DNA of 64,000 nt, from contig NZ_CP077717.1 in the NCBI RefSeq assembly GCF_019175345.1, forward strand, positions 2,327,644-2,391,643, in the 5' to 3' direction. Below, piece after piece: positions 54,817-64,000 of the stretch. Below the pieces are notes generated by a model. It searched no databases and was not told where the DNA came from. It saw only the letters and a list, made by a program, of their open reading frames with translations. Numbering within the stretch: position 1 is the stretch's first letter; every line of letters begins with the position of its first letter. Origin of the DNA: Saccharolobus shibatae B12. Lineage in GTDB: Archaea; Thermoproteota; Thermoprotei_A; Sulfolobales; Sulfolobaceae. A program made the position numbers and the translations under genes.

Positions 54817-57219
54817 CTACTTGTTCTTCCTTTTTCCATTAAGGTTTCTAAGTATAATTTGTTGCTCGATAGAAGCTACTTGCCTCCTAACATTAATAAC
54901 TGCATCTGGATTTACACTAATACTATCTATTCCAGCTTTGACCAAATATTCAACAACTGCTGGATAAACACTAGGTGCTTGTCCACATATTGAGACAGTT
55001 TTGCCATACTTATGAGCAGCTCTGATTAGCTTTCTTATGGACTCCAAAACAGCTGGATCCCTCTCATCATAATATCCCATCCTTGCTAGTAACTCGGAAT
55101 CCCTGTCAACACCTAAAGTTAATTGTGCTAAATCGTTACTACCTACGCTGAATCCATCAACTATCTTCGCAAACTCCTCTGCAAGAACAACAACTGAGGG
55201 GACTTCTGCCATTATCCATACCTTGAAATCTGAATCTCTTCTTAAACCTTCCTCCTCCATTATTTTTATTGCCTTTTCTAGTTCCCATGTAGTTCTGACA
55301 AAGGGAAACATTACCCATACATTCTTAAGTCCCATCTCCTCCCTAACTTTGCGTATAGCCTTAACCTCTAGTCTAAATGCTGGTTCGTACTCTTTGCTTA
55401 CATATCTGGATACTCCTCTCCAACCTATCATTGGATTCCTCTCATCTGGTTCAAACTCCTCTCCACCAATCAATTTTTTATATTCATTAGTTTTGAAATC
55501 TGAAAATCTGACAACAACTGGCCTAGGATATATTGCGCTTGCTACTTTGGCTATACCCTCAGCTAACTTATCCACAAATAATTCTGCATTACCTATTTTT
55601 ATTAGATAAAGTGGATGATACCTAACCCACTCACTTACAATAAACTCAATTCTCATAAGGCCTATTCCATCAAAGGGAAGATCCAAATACTTGTCTATAA
55701 CGTCAGGTTCACCCAAGTTCATGTAAATTTTAGTTGCAGTAACTGGATAAAGACTCAATAGGACTTCCCTACTTATTCCTTGAATTCCAGTAGATGGTTG
55801 AGCTTGTTGGGATACAGTCTCAGTTGCTTGAATTACCTTACCCTCATACACAATACCCCTAATTGCATCTACAGTGATCTCTTGATTATCTTGTATTACC
55901 TTAGTTGCTTCTCTACTACCAACTATAGCTGGAATTCCTAGCTCTCTGGATACAATAGCAGCATGGCTCGTCATTCCTCCCTCATCTGTTATTATTGCCC
56001 CAGCTATCTTCATTAACGGTACCCAATCCGGATCTGTCATTTTCGTAACTAAGATGTCACCCTTCTTAAATTCATGAACTTTAGGATCTTTAATGTCGAG
56101 TATAATTTTTGCCTTACCAAAAGCTATACCCGGAGAAGCTGCAAGCCCCCTAAGTAATACTTTGCCACTTACAGAAGCAGAACTCTTTTCCACAGCACTC
56201 TTAGTTTCTTTCCTTTTAGAAGACCAGAAAGTTTCCGGCCTAGCTTGAACTATGAAGATATTCTCAGGGAAACTTAGATCATTATCGATAGCCCACTCAA
56301 TATCCATTGGCCTCTTGTAATGCTCTTCAATCTTAAGTGCTAGTTTTGCTAGTTCTATTGCCTCTTCGTCTGTTATACTCATTGCTCTAGATTCCTTCTC
56401 ATCTAAGGTAATGGTAACGTTCTTCTTAAGTTGTTTATCATATACGATTTTAATATTCTTATTAGAAACCTTTTTTTCTGCAATTCTTAAGGTAGACTTT
56501 TCTATTAAAACCTCATCTGGGGTAACCTTACCGCCAACTACACTTTCTCCTAAACCCCAATTAGATTCTATCATGATATACTTTTCATCTCCAGTAACTG
56601 GATGTAGAGTAAACATTACTCCAGCAGATCTTGAATTAACCATTTTTTGAACAACTACAGCTATAAGTACTGATAAATCATCTATACCTTTACTCTTTCT
56701 ATATTCTATAGCCCTTGCGTTATAGAGACTAGCCCATACATCCTTAATCCTATCAATAAGTTCGTCCTTAGTAACATTAAGATAAGTATCTTGCTGTCCA
56801 GCAAAACTGGCCGTCTCAATGTCCTCTGCAGTAGCTGAAGACCTTACAGCTACTAAGATTTCTTTTCCAACTTTTTTACTTAATTCATCATAGGCTTGAT
56901 ATATCATGCTACTCAATTTCTCTGGAATCTTAGCGTTCTTTATCAATTGTTTTATTTTTTCACTAGCCTCCTCGGAGGTTTCACAACTATTTAAAGTCTC
57001 TCTAATTTTGTCAAAAAGGTTGTTGTATTCAAGAAAATATTTAAAAGCTTTGGAAGTAAGTATAAAGGCTGGAGGTACTCTAACTCCAATGCTCGTTAAC
57101 TCCCCAAGGTTTGCGCCTTTGCCTCCAGCTAATTGTACCATATCCTTAGTGACCTGACTTACGTCGAGAATGAGGTCTTCCTCACTACTAATTGCCTCAA
57201 CCAAAAGGAAACTCCCCAA
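54817..57219 (-). CDS. ppsA: Phosphoenolpyruvate synthase
   Basis: Makes PEP from pyruvate and ATP for gluconeogenesis. The 800 residues cover the ATP-grasp domain ([41 protein letters not shown]), the swivelling phosphohistidine domain ([22 protein letters not shown]), and the PEP barrel with [26 protein letters not shown] and the catalytic Cys in [11 protein letters not shown]. Full length, alone on its strand between the cysteine-rich gene and cdvB2. Confidence 0.96.
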   Translation of the reverse strand: MGSFLLVEAISSEEDLILDVSQVTKDMVQLAGGKGANLGELTSIGVRVPPAFILTSKAFKYFLEYNNLFDKIRETLNSCETSEEASEKIKQLIKNAKIPEKLSSMIYQAYDELSKKVGKEILVAVRSSATAEDIETASFAGQQDTYLNVTKDELIDRIKDVWASLYNARAIEYRKSKGIDDLSVLIAVVVQKMVNSRSAGVMFTLHPVTGDEKYIMIESNWGLGESVVGGKVTPDEVLIEKSTLRIAEKKVSNKNIKIVYDKQLKKNVTITLDEKESRAMSITDEEAIELAKLALKIEEHYKRPMDIEWAIDNDLSFPENIFIVQARPETFWSSKRKETKSAVEKSSASVSGKVLLRGLAASPGIAFGKAKIILDIKDPKVHEFKKGDILVTKMTDPDWVPLMKIAGAIITDEGGMTSHAAIVSRELGIPAIVGSREATKVIQDNQEITVDAIRGIVYEGKVIQATETVSQQAQPSTGIQGISREVLLSLYPVTATKIYMNLGEPDVIDKYLDLPFDGIGLMRIEFIVSEWVRYHPLYLIKIGNAELFVDKLAEGIAKVASAIYPRPVVVRFSDFKTNEYKKLIGGEEFEPDERNPMIGWRGVSRYVSKEYEPAFRLEVKAIRKVREEMGLKNVWVMFPFVRTTWELEKAIKIMEEEGLRRDSDFKVWIMAEVPSVVVLAEEFAKIVDGFSVGSNDLAQLTLGVDRDSELLARMGYYDERDPAVLESIRKLIRAAHKYGKTVSICGQAPSVYPAVVEYLVKAGIDSISVNPDAVINVRRQVASIEQQIILRNLNGKRKNK

Positions 57220-57293
57220 TATATATTACCAATCCAAACCTTAAAAAACTATTTTACCGTATAAATCTTAGGAAAAAATCTATGAATCAGATA

Positions 57294-57959
57294 TTATTTC
57301 TGCTCTTGATTAGATACTTTCTGAGTAGAGGTAACGAAGCTTGGCAATTCTGGGAACTTCTCCTTCATTCTCTGCTCAGCAACAACAGAAGCTTCTTCCA
57401 ATATCTTCCTTGCCTCTGGGCTTGAAGCACCATAGTTGGCTGGTGCGCCAGTAAAGTCTCCTGCTTCTATTACTACCTCTTGTAATCCCTCCTCTAATTC
57501 TGCTAGCTCCAAACTTATCTCTGGCATAACTCCTTTCATCGCATTTCTTAGTTCTTTTATAACACCAAGTACTGGTATTAGACTGTTAAACACGTCTCCT
57601 AGCTCAGTTATAGTCTCTAGCCTGAGTTGCACTTGCTCTAGGGCAATCTGTGTCGTAATCAACTGCCTGGAGATCTTCCTAATCTCAGCTATTTCATTAG
57701 CATACATAGCTGCTCTTGCAGTATCCTTTGACATCTGTGATTCTACGACCTTTTCGAATAGAGTCCTATCTCTCTCTTGTAATCTTGAAATGTAAACGTC
57801 AAGACGACTTACCATTGTCCTTAGTCTGTAGTTTGCCATTACTAATCTATACCTTAATGGTTGCTGTGGTTTGAACGCATTCTTTATTCTTTCACCAATA
57901 CTTGGTTCTTGCTTACCTCCCCAATTCTTTACGAAATCTTCCACTTTACTTGAGGCCAT
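57294..57959 (-). CDS. cdvB2: ESCRT-III paralog CdvB2-like
   Basis: A 221-residue ESCRT-III core protein, related to the CdvB encoded at 33.2 kb. Both share the ring-forming helices ([20 protein letters not shown] here, [20 protein letters not shown] there). This paralog has the MIT-binding LPSF-type tail but lacks the C-terminal winged helix that binds CdvA, so it cannot be recruited by CdvA directly. By position and length it corresponds to CdvB2. Such paralogs act in ring constriction and late steps of division. Confidence 0.9.
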   Translation of the reverse strand: MASSKVEDFVKNWGGKQEPSIGERIKNAFKPQQPLRYRLVMANYRLRTMVSRLDVYISRLQERDRTLFEKVVESQMSKDTARAAMYANEIAEIRKISRQLITTQIALEQVQLRLETITELGDVFNSLIPVLGVIKELRNAMKGVMPEISLELAELEEGLQEVVIEAGDFTGAPANYGASSPEARKILEEASVVAEQRMKEKFPELPSFVTSTQKVSNQEQK

Positions 57960-58039
57960 TTCGGCTCTAATCTACATCTTGGTAGTCTATGCTTTTTAAG
58001 TAGGATAAGGCATAATACTCGAAAAAACTATATTCACAT

Positions 58040-58321
58040 ATGAATCCTTTCGTAGTGAAATTAACAGGGAGAATCCTTAAAATAACTAGTAATTTAGAAT
58101 ATCCAGTACAAATTCTGGAAATAATTCTAAAGTATAATGTCACTGTAAATACGATAGACGATAAAGTTGGGCTTAAGGCAATTACAGATAGTGTAAAGGT
58201 GAATAAAGAATTAAGAAAAAACGAGTCATTGGAAATAGAGACTAAGTTAGAAGATATAAGTGAGGTTTCAATAATATATAGAGATACGATAATGGTTAGG
58301 AGGTTTGATATCTCTTTATAA
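58040..58321 (+). CDS. Hypothetical protein, 93 aa
   Basis: I do not recognise it. The 93 residues begin [30 protein letters not shown] and continue with alternating charged strands ([19 protein letters not shown]). There are no cysteines or membrane segments. It is divergent from cdvB2 (80-base gap) and its 3' end overlaps the convergent UbiD gene by 26 bases. Length and composition look genuine, but support is limited. Confidence 0.5.
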   Translation: MNPFVVKLTGRILKITSNLEYPVQILEIILKYNVTVNTIDDKVGLKAITDSVKVNKELRKNESLEIETKLEDISEVSIIYRDTIMVRRFDISL

Positions 58322-59741
58322 TTTTATTTATTATTTCATCTGCTTTTTTAGCTACTCCCTCGTCTGACCTAACCTCTTCTGGCCATTCTTTTCCCATTTC
58401 TTCTTTAAACTTCCTAGTAGCGTCTATACCTAGTTTACTACCTAATGGTGGAAATGGAACACTAGGGTCCAATGAGTCCGTAAGCGCATTTTCTATTACC
58501 CAAACATCACGTTTAGGGTCTACATTAGCTGCAATAGCGTAAATAACCTGATTAATGTCATGAACGTCTATATCTTGATCAACAATTATTATCGTCTTTA
58601 AAAGGCTTAGTTGACCAGTACCCCATAGAGCCATCATAACTCTCTTGGCTTGGCCAGGGTAATATTTCTTTATAGAGAATATACCAATCCCAGTAAATAG
58701 GCCATATTCTGGTAGATTCATGTCGACAAGTTCTGGAACTAGCATCTTGGCAAAAGGTAAGAATATCCTTTCTACAGCCTTACCTATCCAAGCATCCTCA
58801 AGTGGTGGTTTGCCTACTGATGTTACGTGAAATATGGGGTCTTCTCTAATGTATACTTTTTCCAATTTGAAAACTGGATAGTAATCTGCTGGTGTGTAAT
58901 AACCCATATGATCTCCAAAGGGACCCTCTAGACGCATGTCATTCAAGTCAACATAACCAGTTAAAACTACTTCTGAATGACTCGGTACTAGCAACTTATC
59001 ATCTAGTTCAGTTACATCAACTCCCTCACCTCTCAAGATTCCCGCAAACATATACTTATCTATTCCATGAGGGACTGGAGAAGCTGCTGTAAATGCTATA
59101 GCAGGATCCACTCCGGTTACTATGGCAATAGGTATCCTGGTAGTGCCTTTTTCTAAATATCTTTTAGCAGTAAGCGCGCCTCTTTTAAAGGCTTGCCAAT
59201 GAATTATTGCCTCCTTTTCGTTTAGAATTTGAATTCTATAAACGCTAAGATTATGAACATCTGTCTCTGGGTCCTTTGTTATTGTTATGGAAAAGGTAAG
59301 GTATCTTCCGGCATCTTTAGGCCAGGTTTTTATTGCAGGAATCTTAGCCAGATCTAAATTCTTTTCCTCTTTAAAACTAGGTGTCTTAGCTTTAGGCATT
59401 ACTTTTCCTAGTCCTAAAATTTCCCTAAGTGATTTTATTTTATCAAAAAATGTGATAGGCATGTTGGACAAATTTGATAGAAATCCTTCCGATATTGATT
59501 CCAGTTTATTCGTTCCAAAAATCTCATACAAGCTTTCCATTGAATAAAAAACGTTAGAGATTATTTTCCAATTCTCATAATTTTTAATCCTTTTGAATAA
59601 AAGAGGGGGTAGATGAGCATAAGTTGCTTTTCTTGTTATTTCAGCTATTTCTAAATCGACGTTTACTTCCTCATCGACTTCAATTAATTTATTTTTCTTT
59701 TTCATAAATTCAATATAATCTCTGAGATCTTTGAACGTCAT
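58296..59741 (-). CDS. UbiD family decarboxylase
   Basis: A prenylated-FMN-dependent decarboxylase of 481 residues from ATG 59741. Family segments include [44 protein letters not shown], and [20 protein letters not shown] with the conserved acidic residues. [21 protein letters not shown] and [18 protein letters not shown] are typical of the C-terminal half. In other archaea a UbiD protein acts in a modified mevalonate pathway; in Sulfolobales the role is unsettled. The maturase UbiX is not in this window. It is convergent with the 93-residue gene. Confidence 0.88.
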   Translation of the reverse strand: MTFKDLRDYIEFMKKKNKLIEVDEEVNVDLEIAEITRKATYAHLPPLLFKRIKNYENWKIISNVFYSMESLYEIFGTNKLESISEGFLSNLSNMPITFFDKIKSLREILGLGKVMPKAKTPSFKEEKNLDLAKIPAIKTWPKDAGRYLTFSITITKDPETDVHNLSVYRIQILNEKEAIIHWQAFKRGALTAKRYLEKGTTRIPIAIVTGVDPAIAFTAASPVPHGIDKYMFAGILRGEGVDVTELDDKLLVPSHSEVVLTGYVDLNDMRLEGPFGDHMGYYTPADYYPVFKLEKVYIREDPIFHVTSVGKPPLEDAWIGKAVERIFLPFAKMLVPELVDMNLPEYGLFTGIGIFSIKKYYPGQAKRVMMALWGTGQLSLLKTIIIVDQDIDVHDINQVIYAIAANVDPKRDVWVIENALTDSLDPSVPFPPLGSKLGIDATRKFKEEMGKEWPEEVRSDEGVAKKADEIINKIIKRYQTS

Positions 59742-59834
59742 GTGATTATTATACTTCAACAAAGCTTATATTTTGCAGAACAAACCACTTTAAACAGCTG
59801 GTGAATTGTTGTTGGAAACACACTAAGCGGAATA

Positions 59835-61025
59835 ATGAAGTGCTTAAGTTGTGGATATGAAACGGAAATAGATCAAAATCAAATATTATGTCCGAGATGT
59901 GGAGGACTATTGGAAATTCTAGTGGAACCACCAAAAGACTTCTCTTTCAACAAATTGAGAGGAAGAGGAGTTTGGAGATACAAAGAACTGATAGCAGGTA
60001 AATATAAAAATATTGTAAGTATAAATGAAGGAAATACCCCGCTAATAAGATCCTCAAATATAAACGATAATCTTTATTTTAAATTCGAAGGACTTAATCC
60101 TACTGGAAGTTTTAAGGATAGAGGAATGACAGTAGCAGTTAGTTCTGCAGTAAGCTTAAACTACAAAACCGTAATAGCAGCATCTACTGGAAACACTGCA
60201 GCTTCCGCAGCTGCTTATGCTGCAAGAGCAGGTATAAAGAGCTTTATCGTCTTACCTAAAGGTAAGGTAGCATTAGGTAAATTAGCTCAGTCAATACTTT
60301 ATGGCTCAGTTATTTTAGAGGTTGATGGAAGTTTTGACGTTGCTATGGATGCGGTAATGAGGTTATATAAGGATTTAAAAGTAGTATATCCATTAAATTC
60401 TTTTAACCCATGGAGATTAGAAGGACAGAAGACAATAGCATTTGAGATAGCGGAAGAACTAGGAGTTCCAGATAATGTAATAATCCCGGTAGGCAATGCG
60501 GGTAATATTTACGCCATATGGAAGGGATTTAATGAGCTAGTTAAAACTGGAGTGATAAATACTATTCCCAGAATGATTGGAATCCAAGCTGAGGGAGCAT
60601 CACCAATAGCTACTGCTATAATCAAAGGCAAAGATTCTCCAGATTTCGTAGAAAATCCAGATACTGTAGCTACTGCAATAAGAATAGGAAAACCAGTAAA
60701 TTGGCAAAAAGCAATGAAAGCAATAAGAGAATCTAATGGAACCGCAATAGTGGTATCTGATTCTGAAATATTAGACGCGCAGAAGACCCTAGCTAGAAAA
60801 GAGGGCATAGGAGCTGAGCCTGCTTCAGCAGCTGCCTTAGCTGGTTACATTAAGGCAATAAATGAAAAGGTAGTAGATAAAGATGAAAAAACAGTTTTAA
60901 TCCTAACAGGACATTCATTAAAAGATCCAGATAGTATGACCAAAGCAGAGGCTAAGAGAATATTAGTTAATCCTCTACACATGGAAAAAATTATCTTAGG
61001 TGAGATAAATGGCTCTAATAGTTAA
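59835..61025 (+). CDS. thrC: Threonine synthase
   Basis: PLP enzyme turning O-phosphohomoserine into threonine. The 396 residues begin with a zinc ribbon (C3-x2-C6 and C19-x2-C22: [18 protein letters not shown]). The PLP lysine is in [15 protein letters not shown], the phosphate loop is [13 protein letters not shown], and [20 protein letters not shown] follows. First gene of a thrC-ask-asd run; it overlaps ask by 17 bases. Confidence 0.94.
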   Translation: MKCLSCGYETEIDQNQILCPRCGGLLEILVEPPKDFSFNKLRGRGVWRYKELIAGKYKNIVSINEGNTPLIRSSNINDNLYFKFEGLNPTGSFKDRGMTVAVSSAVSLNYKTVIAASTGNTAASAAAYAARAGIKSFIVLPKGKVALGKLAQSILYGSVILEVDGSFDVAMDAVMRLYKDLKVVYPLNSFNPWRLEGQKTIAFEIAEELGVPDNVIIPVGNAGNIYAIWKGFNELVKTGVINTIPRMIGIQAEGASPIATAIIKGKDSPDFVENPDTVATAIRIGKPVNWQKAMKAIRESNGTAIVVSDSEILDAQKTLARKEGIGAEPASAAALAGYIKAINEKVVDKDEKTVLILTGHSLKDPDSMTKAEAKRILVNPLHMEKIILGEINGSNS

Positions 61026-62349
61026 AATAGGTGGATCAATACAAAAAGATGAAAAAGATTATGAACTTATCGTAAAGAAGATACAAGATTTTTCAAAGAA
61101 ATCTGATAAGATCATAGTAGTAACATCAGCTATTAAAAACGTTACTAACGAGTTAATAAGTGCAACTTTGAATACTGATAACTCTCCAAATATTGTAACT
61201 GAAATTTACGAAAGGCATATAAAACTGTTATCAAAATTGGCAGATGGCAAGGAATTCGAGAACTCATTTAAGGATATATCTAGGCTGAGTGATGAACTGT
61301 TCAGAGTAGCCTGGTCTATAAGAGTATTAGACGAAGTAACCCCGAGAGTTAGAGACTACATACTTTCATTTGGAGAGAGAATGGCTACCTTACTCCTTTC
61401 AGCAATATTAAGAAGTAACGGAATTGAAGCTGAAGGTGTGATTACTCCTCCATTTTTAACTGATGAAAATTACGGTGAAGCTAACGTAATTGAGGATCTA
61501 TCTAAAAAGGAAATCATGGGTACATTAGAAAATGTGAAAGCTAACGTGATAGTCCTTCCAGGTTTTATAGGGAGAACAAAAGAGGGGAGATACACCACTT
61601 TGGGAAGGGGTGGTAGCGATTATACTGCAACCTTACTAGGTAAACTAATTGGATTAAGAGAAGTTAGACTAGTTACCGAGGTCCCCGGGATAATGACAGG
61701 GGATCCTAAAAAATTCGAAAATGCTAAAACGATAACTAGACTCTCGTTGGAAGAAGCTATAGAACTATCACAGTTAGGAGCAAAAAGATTACATCCTAGA
61801 ACTTTTGATCCAGTCTTTGGAAGTGATATGAAGGTAATAGTTGAGTCATTATATGAAGATGGATTTACCATAATTAATGGAGAATGTGAAAATAATGATG
61901 GACTTAAAGGAATATCACTCTTGGATAACGCAAAATTGATAACAGTTGAGAGTACTAAGATCGTTGGAAAAATAGGATCTGCGGCAAGAATAACAAATGA
62001 AGCAAAGGAGGCTGGAGTTAACATAATATCAATTTCTCAACCAGCTAGTGAGACCACAATACAACTCGTTGTTGATTCACTCTCTGTAGATAGACTGTTA
62101 TCGAAATTAGAAGAATTAAAGGGAACTTTGGTAAAGGATATCGAGGTAAATGATGTTAATATCGTAGGTATAGTAGGATGTGGAATAAAGAAGAAGGAGA
62201 TCTCTACTAAGGTTCTTTCAATAGCCTCAAGTTATGATCCGTTAGCTATCTCTAGGGGAATATCTAACGTAAGCATGACCTTTATAGTTAATAAGGAAGA
62301 AGGAGAAAAATTAGCAAAAGAGTTGCATAAGGTGATCGTAAGTGGCTGA
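61009..62349 (+). CDS. ask: Aspartate kinase
   Basis: Phosphorylates aspartate, the first step to threonine, methionine and, where present, lysine. The 446 residues contain the amino-acid-kinase fold ([58 protein letters not shown]) and two C-terminal ACT regions (about 300-440; [25 protein letters not shown]) that usually confer feedback control. It overlaps thrC by 17 bases and asd by 8, so the three are translationally linked. Confidence 0.95.
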   Translation: MALIVKIGGSIQKDEKDYELIVKKIQDFSKKSDKIIVVTSAIKNVTNELISATLNTDNSPNIVTEIYERHIKLLSKLADGKEFENSFKDISRLSDELFRVAWSIRVLDEVTPRVRDYILSFGERMATLLLSAILRSNGIEAEGVITPPFLTDENYGEANVIEDLSKKEIMGTLENVKANVIVLPGFIGRTKEGRYTTLGRGGSDYTATLLGKLIGLREVRLVTEVPGIMTGDPKKFENAKTITRLSLEEAIELSQLGAKRLHPRTFDPVFGSDMKVIVESLYEDGFTIINGECENNDGLKGISLLDNAKLITVESTKIVGKIGSAARITNEAKEAGVNIISISQPASETTIQLVVDSLSVDRLLSKLEELKGTLVKDIEVNDVNIVGIVGCGIKKKEISTKVLSIASSYDPLAISRGISNVSMTFIVNKEEGEKLAKELHKVIVSG

Positions 62350-63394
62350 TAAGATAAAAGTTTCGTTACTAGGCTCTACCGGAATGGTAGGGCAAAAAAT
62401 GGTAAGGATGCTTTCAAAACATCCCTATATAGAATTAGTGAAAGTTAGTGCATCACCCCAAAAGATTGGTAAAAAATACAAAGAATCTGTAAAATGGATT
62501 GAACCCGGAGATATTCCGGAAAACGTAGCTGAATTACCAATAGTCTCCACTGAGTACGAAGATCATAAAGATGTTGATGTTGTTCTTTCAGCATTACCTA
62601 ATGAACTAGCAGAGGATGTTGAATTAAAGTTAGTAAAACAAGGAAAAATAGTAGTATCTAATGCATCACCGTTTAGAATGGATCCAAATGTGCCATTGAT
62701 CAATCCAGAAGTAAATTGGGAGCATTTAGAGCTACTAAAATATCAAAAAAGTAGTAAAAACTGGAATGGACTATTAGTCAAAAATCCTAACTGTACTGCG
62801 GCAATACTTTCTATGCCACTTAAACCCTTAGAAAGATTAATCAAAATTAACGCTATGTATATAGTAACTTTACAAGCAGTAAGCGGAGCTGGCTATAGCG
62901 GTTTACCATTTATGGCAATAGATGGCAATGTTGTACCTTGGATTAAAGGGGAAGAGGAGAAAATTCCCAAGGAAATAAATAAAATGTTAGGAAAGTTCGA
63001 AGCTGGAAAACTACAATCTTCTAGCTTAGAAATTCATCCAACCACTACCAGAGTCCCTGTAAAAGTTGGACATATGGGTGTAATTAATATTGTAACTAAC
63101 GATAATGTGGATGAAAAAGAAGTTCAAAAAGCGTTAGATGGTTTCGCGTCATTACCTCAACATAAGAACTTGCCTACCGCACCTAAGAAACCAATTATTT
63201 TATTTAAAGATGAGGATAGACCTCAACCAGCTAGAGACTTACAATATTACGACGGAATGGCAGTGACAGTAGGCAGAGTAAAGTTCGAAGGAAATGTGTT
63301 ACGATTAGTTGTTCTTGGAGATAATCTAGTGAGAGGCGCTGCTGGAATAACGATTTTAACATTAGAAGTTATGAAAGAATTAGGTTACTTCTAA
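62342..63394 (+). CDS. asd: Aspartate-semialdehyde dehydrogenase
   Basis: Reduces aspartyl phosphate to the semialdehyde with NADPH. The 350 residues show the Rossmann loop [16 protein letters not shown], the catalytic Cys in [26 protein letters not shown], and the His in [19 protein letters not shown]. It starts at GTG 62342 within the ask stop region. Its TAA overlaps by one base the ATG of the PHP gene (TAATG at 63392). Confidence 0.95.
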   Translation: MADKIKVSLLGSTGMVGQKMVRMLSKHPYIELVKVSASPQKIGKKYKESVKWIEPGDIPENVAELPIVSTEYEDHKDVDVVLSALPNELAEDVELKLVKQGKIVVSNASPFRMDPNVPLINPEVNWEHLELLKYQKSSKNWNGLLVKNPNCTAAILSMPLKPLERLIKINAMYIVTLQAVSGAGYSGLPFMAIDGNVVPWIKGEEEKIPKEINKMLGKFEAGKLQSSSLEIHPTTTRVPVKVGHMGVINIVTNDNVDEKEVQKALDGFASLPQHKNLPTAPKKPIILFKDEDRPQPARDLQYYDGMAVTVGRVKFEGNVLRLVVLGDNLVRGAAGITILTLEVMKELGYF

Positions 63395-64000
63395 TGTTTT
63401 TTGATCTCCATGTACATTCGAGATATAGCGATGGAAAATATTTCCCTAAGGATATAATTGCCTATGCTAGAGCTAGAAATATATACGTGGCGATTACAGA
63501 TCACGATACTTCTTTAGGTTTAAACAGCGTAAAGGAAGAAAAAGTGATCCCTGGACAAGAAGTCACTACTGAATATGGTCACGTTGTAATACTGTGCAAT
63601 TTCCCACCATCTCCACCTAATAGAATAGCTGAATTAGTAGACTACGCTAAGGAGAACTCTTGCTTAATATTTCCCTCACATCCTTTCGATATTTTTAGAA
63701 AAGGAATAGGTAATAAGGTATTTGAATATAAATTTGATTTAATTGAAATTTATAACTCTAAGGCTCCTAAAATGGCTAATAATAAGGCTAAAGAAGCATC
63801 CATAAAGCTGAATTTAGCTGGAGTTTCAAATAGTGACGCTCACGTAATTCAAGCAATAGGTTCCGCATATAATGATTTATATGAGGTAATGGAGTTTAAT
63901 TTAGACGATATCCTAGATAACTTAAGGAGAGGGAAAATAAGAAATATAATCAATGGATTATCATTTAGAGCTAAATTTTCCATTTTACAATGGTATATTG
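63394..64000 (+). CDS. PHP-domain metal-dependent phosphoesterase, 3' end outside window
   Basis: The frame opens at ATG 63394 and runs off the right edge (about 202 residues visible). PHP motifs are plain: [14 protein letters not shown] at the N-terminus (H-x-H), [12 protein letters not shown] (DHD), the metal His in LIFPSHPFD, and [10 protein letters not shown] near residue 147. Archaeal members are uncharacterised phosphoesterases or histidinol-phosphatase relatives; the substrate is not inferable. It is coupled to asd through a one-base TAATG overlap. Confidence 0.85.
   Translation, partial: MFFDLHVHSRYSDGKYFPKDIIAYARARNIYVAITDHDTSLGLNSVKEEKVIPGQEVTTEYGHVVILCNFPPSPPNRIAELVDYAKENSCLIFPSHPFDIFRKGIGNKVFEYKFDLIEIYNSKAPKMANNKAKEASIKLNLAGVSNSDAHVIQAIGSAYNDLYEVMEFNLDDILDNLRRGKIRNIINGLSFRAKFSILQWYI

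Overview
The window is a gene-dense stretch of a crenarchaeal chromosome of the Sulfolobus/Saccharolobus group. The evidence is AT-rich DNA, TATA boxes about 25 bases ahead of near-leaderless genes, GGTGA-type ribosome binding sites, and Cdv (ESCRT-III) cell division genes. It also carries TFB, TFE-beta and TBP, RPC34-like and Rpo6 proteins, archaeal GatDE, and proteins (TrpC, TrpA, acylphosphatase, Ogg2) that match S. solfataricus sequences as I remember them closely but not exactly. An S. islandicus-like or other Saccharolobus strain is the best guess. I see no insertion sequence, CRISPR array, provirus or integrated plasmid, and no gene-free gap above 300 bases. This is core genome, not an island.

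Layout. 1-11.7 kb is mostly information processing: dph5 (cut by the window edge), a PdeM-like phosphoesterase, TBP, a sugar-kinase-fold protein, a coiled-coil/DUF373 membrane pair, gar1, tfb2, TFE-beta, trm1, a HTH regulator, a DUF61 protein, fibrillarin, Nop5 and ribosomal protein S30e. 11.7-19.6 kb holds gatD-gatE, an unknown gene, a HTH regulator, class II ribonucleotide reductase, tRNA-Gln(CUG), an intron-containing tRNA-Thr(UGU) and a small ribbon-helix-helix gene antisense to it. 19.7-24.6 kb has sufC-sufB-sufD behind an AbrB/PhoU-like gene and a Hsp20-like gene. 24.6-29.7 kb has a proteasome-assembly-chaperone-like gene and the glycine cleavage genes gcvH, gcvT, gcvPA and gcvPB.

29.7-35.1 kb has signal peptidase, a zinc ribbon protein, enolase, a small membrane protein and cdvA-cdvB-cdvC. 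35.1-43.1 kb, mostly on the minus strand, has topoisomerase IA, rpo6, a class V aminotransferase, serA, ogg2, several small unknown proteins and a geranylgeranyl-reductase-family flavoprotein. 43.1-53.4 kb has valS, aspartate aminotransferase, the trpBADFEGC operon and acylphosphatase. 53.5-64 kb has inositol-1-phosphate synthase, a cysteine-rich protein, PEP synthase, a second ESCRT-III protein (CdvB2-like), a UbiD-family decarboxylase, thrC-ask-asd, and a PHP-domain gene cut by the window end.

Connections. GatDE lies near the tRNA-Gln it should serve, and that tRNA has the A1-U72 pair expected of archaeal GatDE substrates. Fibrillarin and Nop5 are the protein core of C/D sRNPs, and I find two good C/D box guide RNA candidates in the same window: one ahead of cdvA and one over the 3' end of topA. 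Serine, glycine, tryptophan and threonine metabolism are each partly encoded here.

The least ordinary observations are these. TBP appears to start at an AUC codon. The two C/D sRNA candidates are not explained by the protein genes. A ribbon-helix-helix gene has its stop codon inside a tRNA intron. The acylphosphatase 5' region is frameshifted relative to the known S. solfataricus protein. One hypothetical gene carries a 33-base direct repeat, in frame. I found no convincing new multi-gene system.
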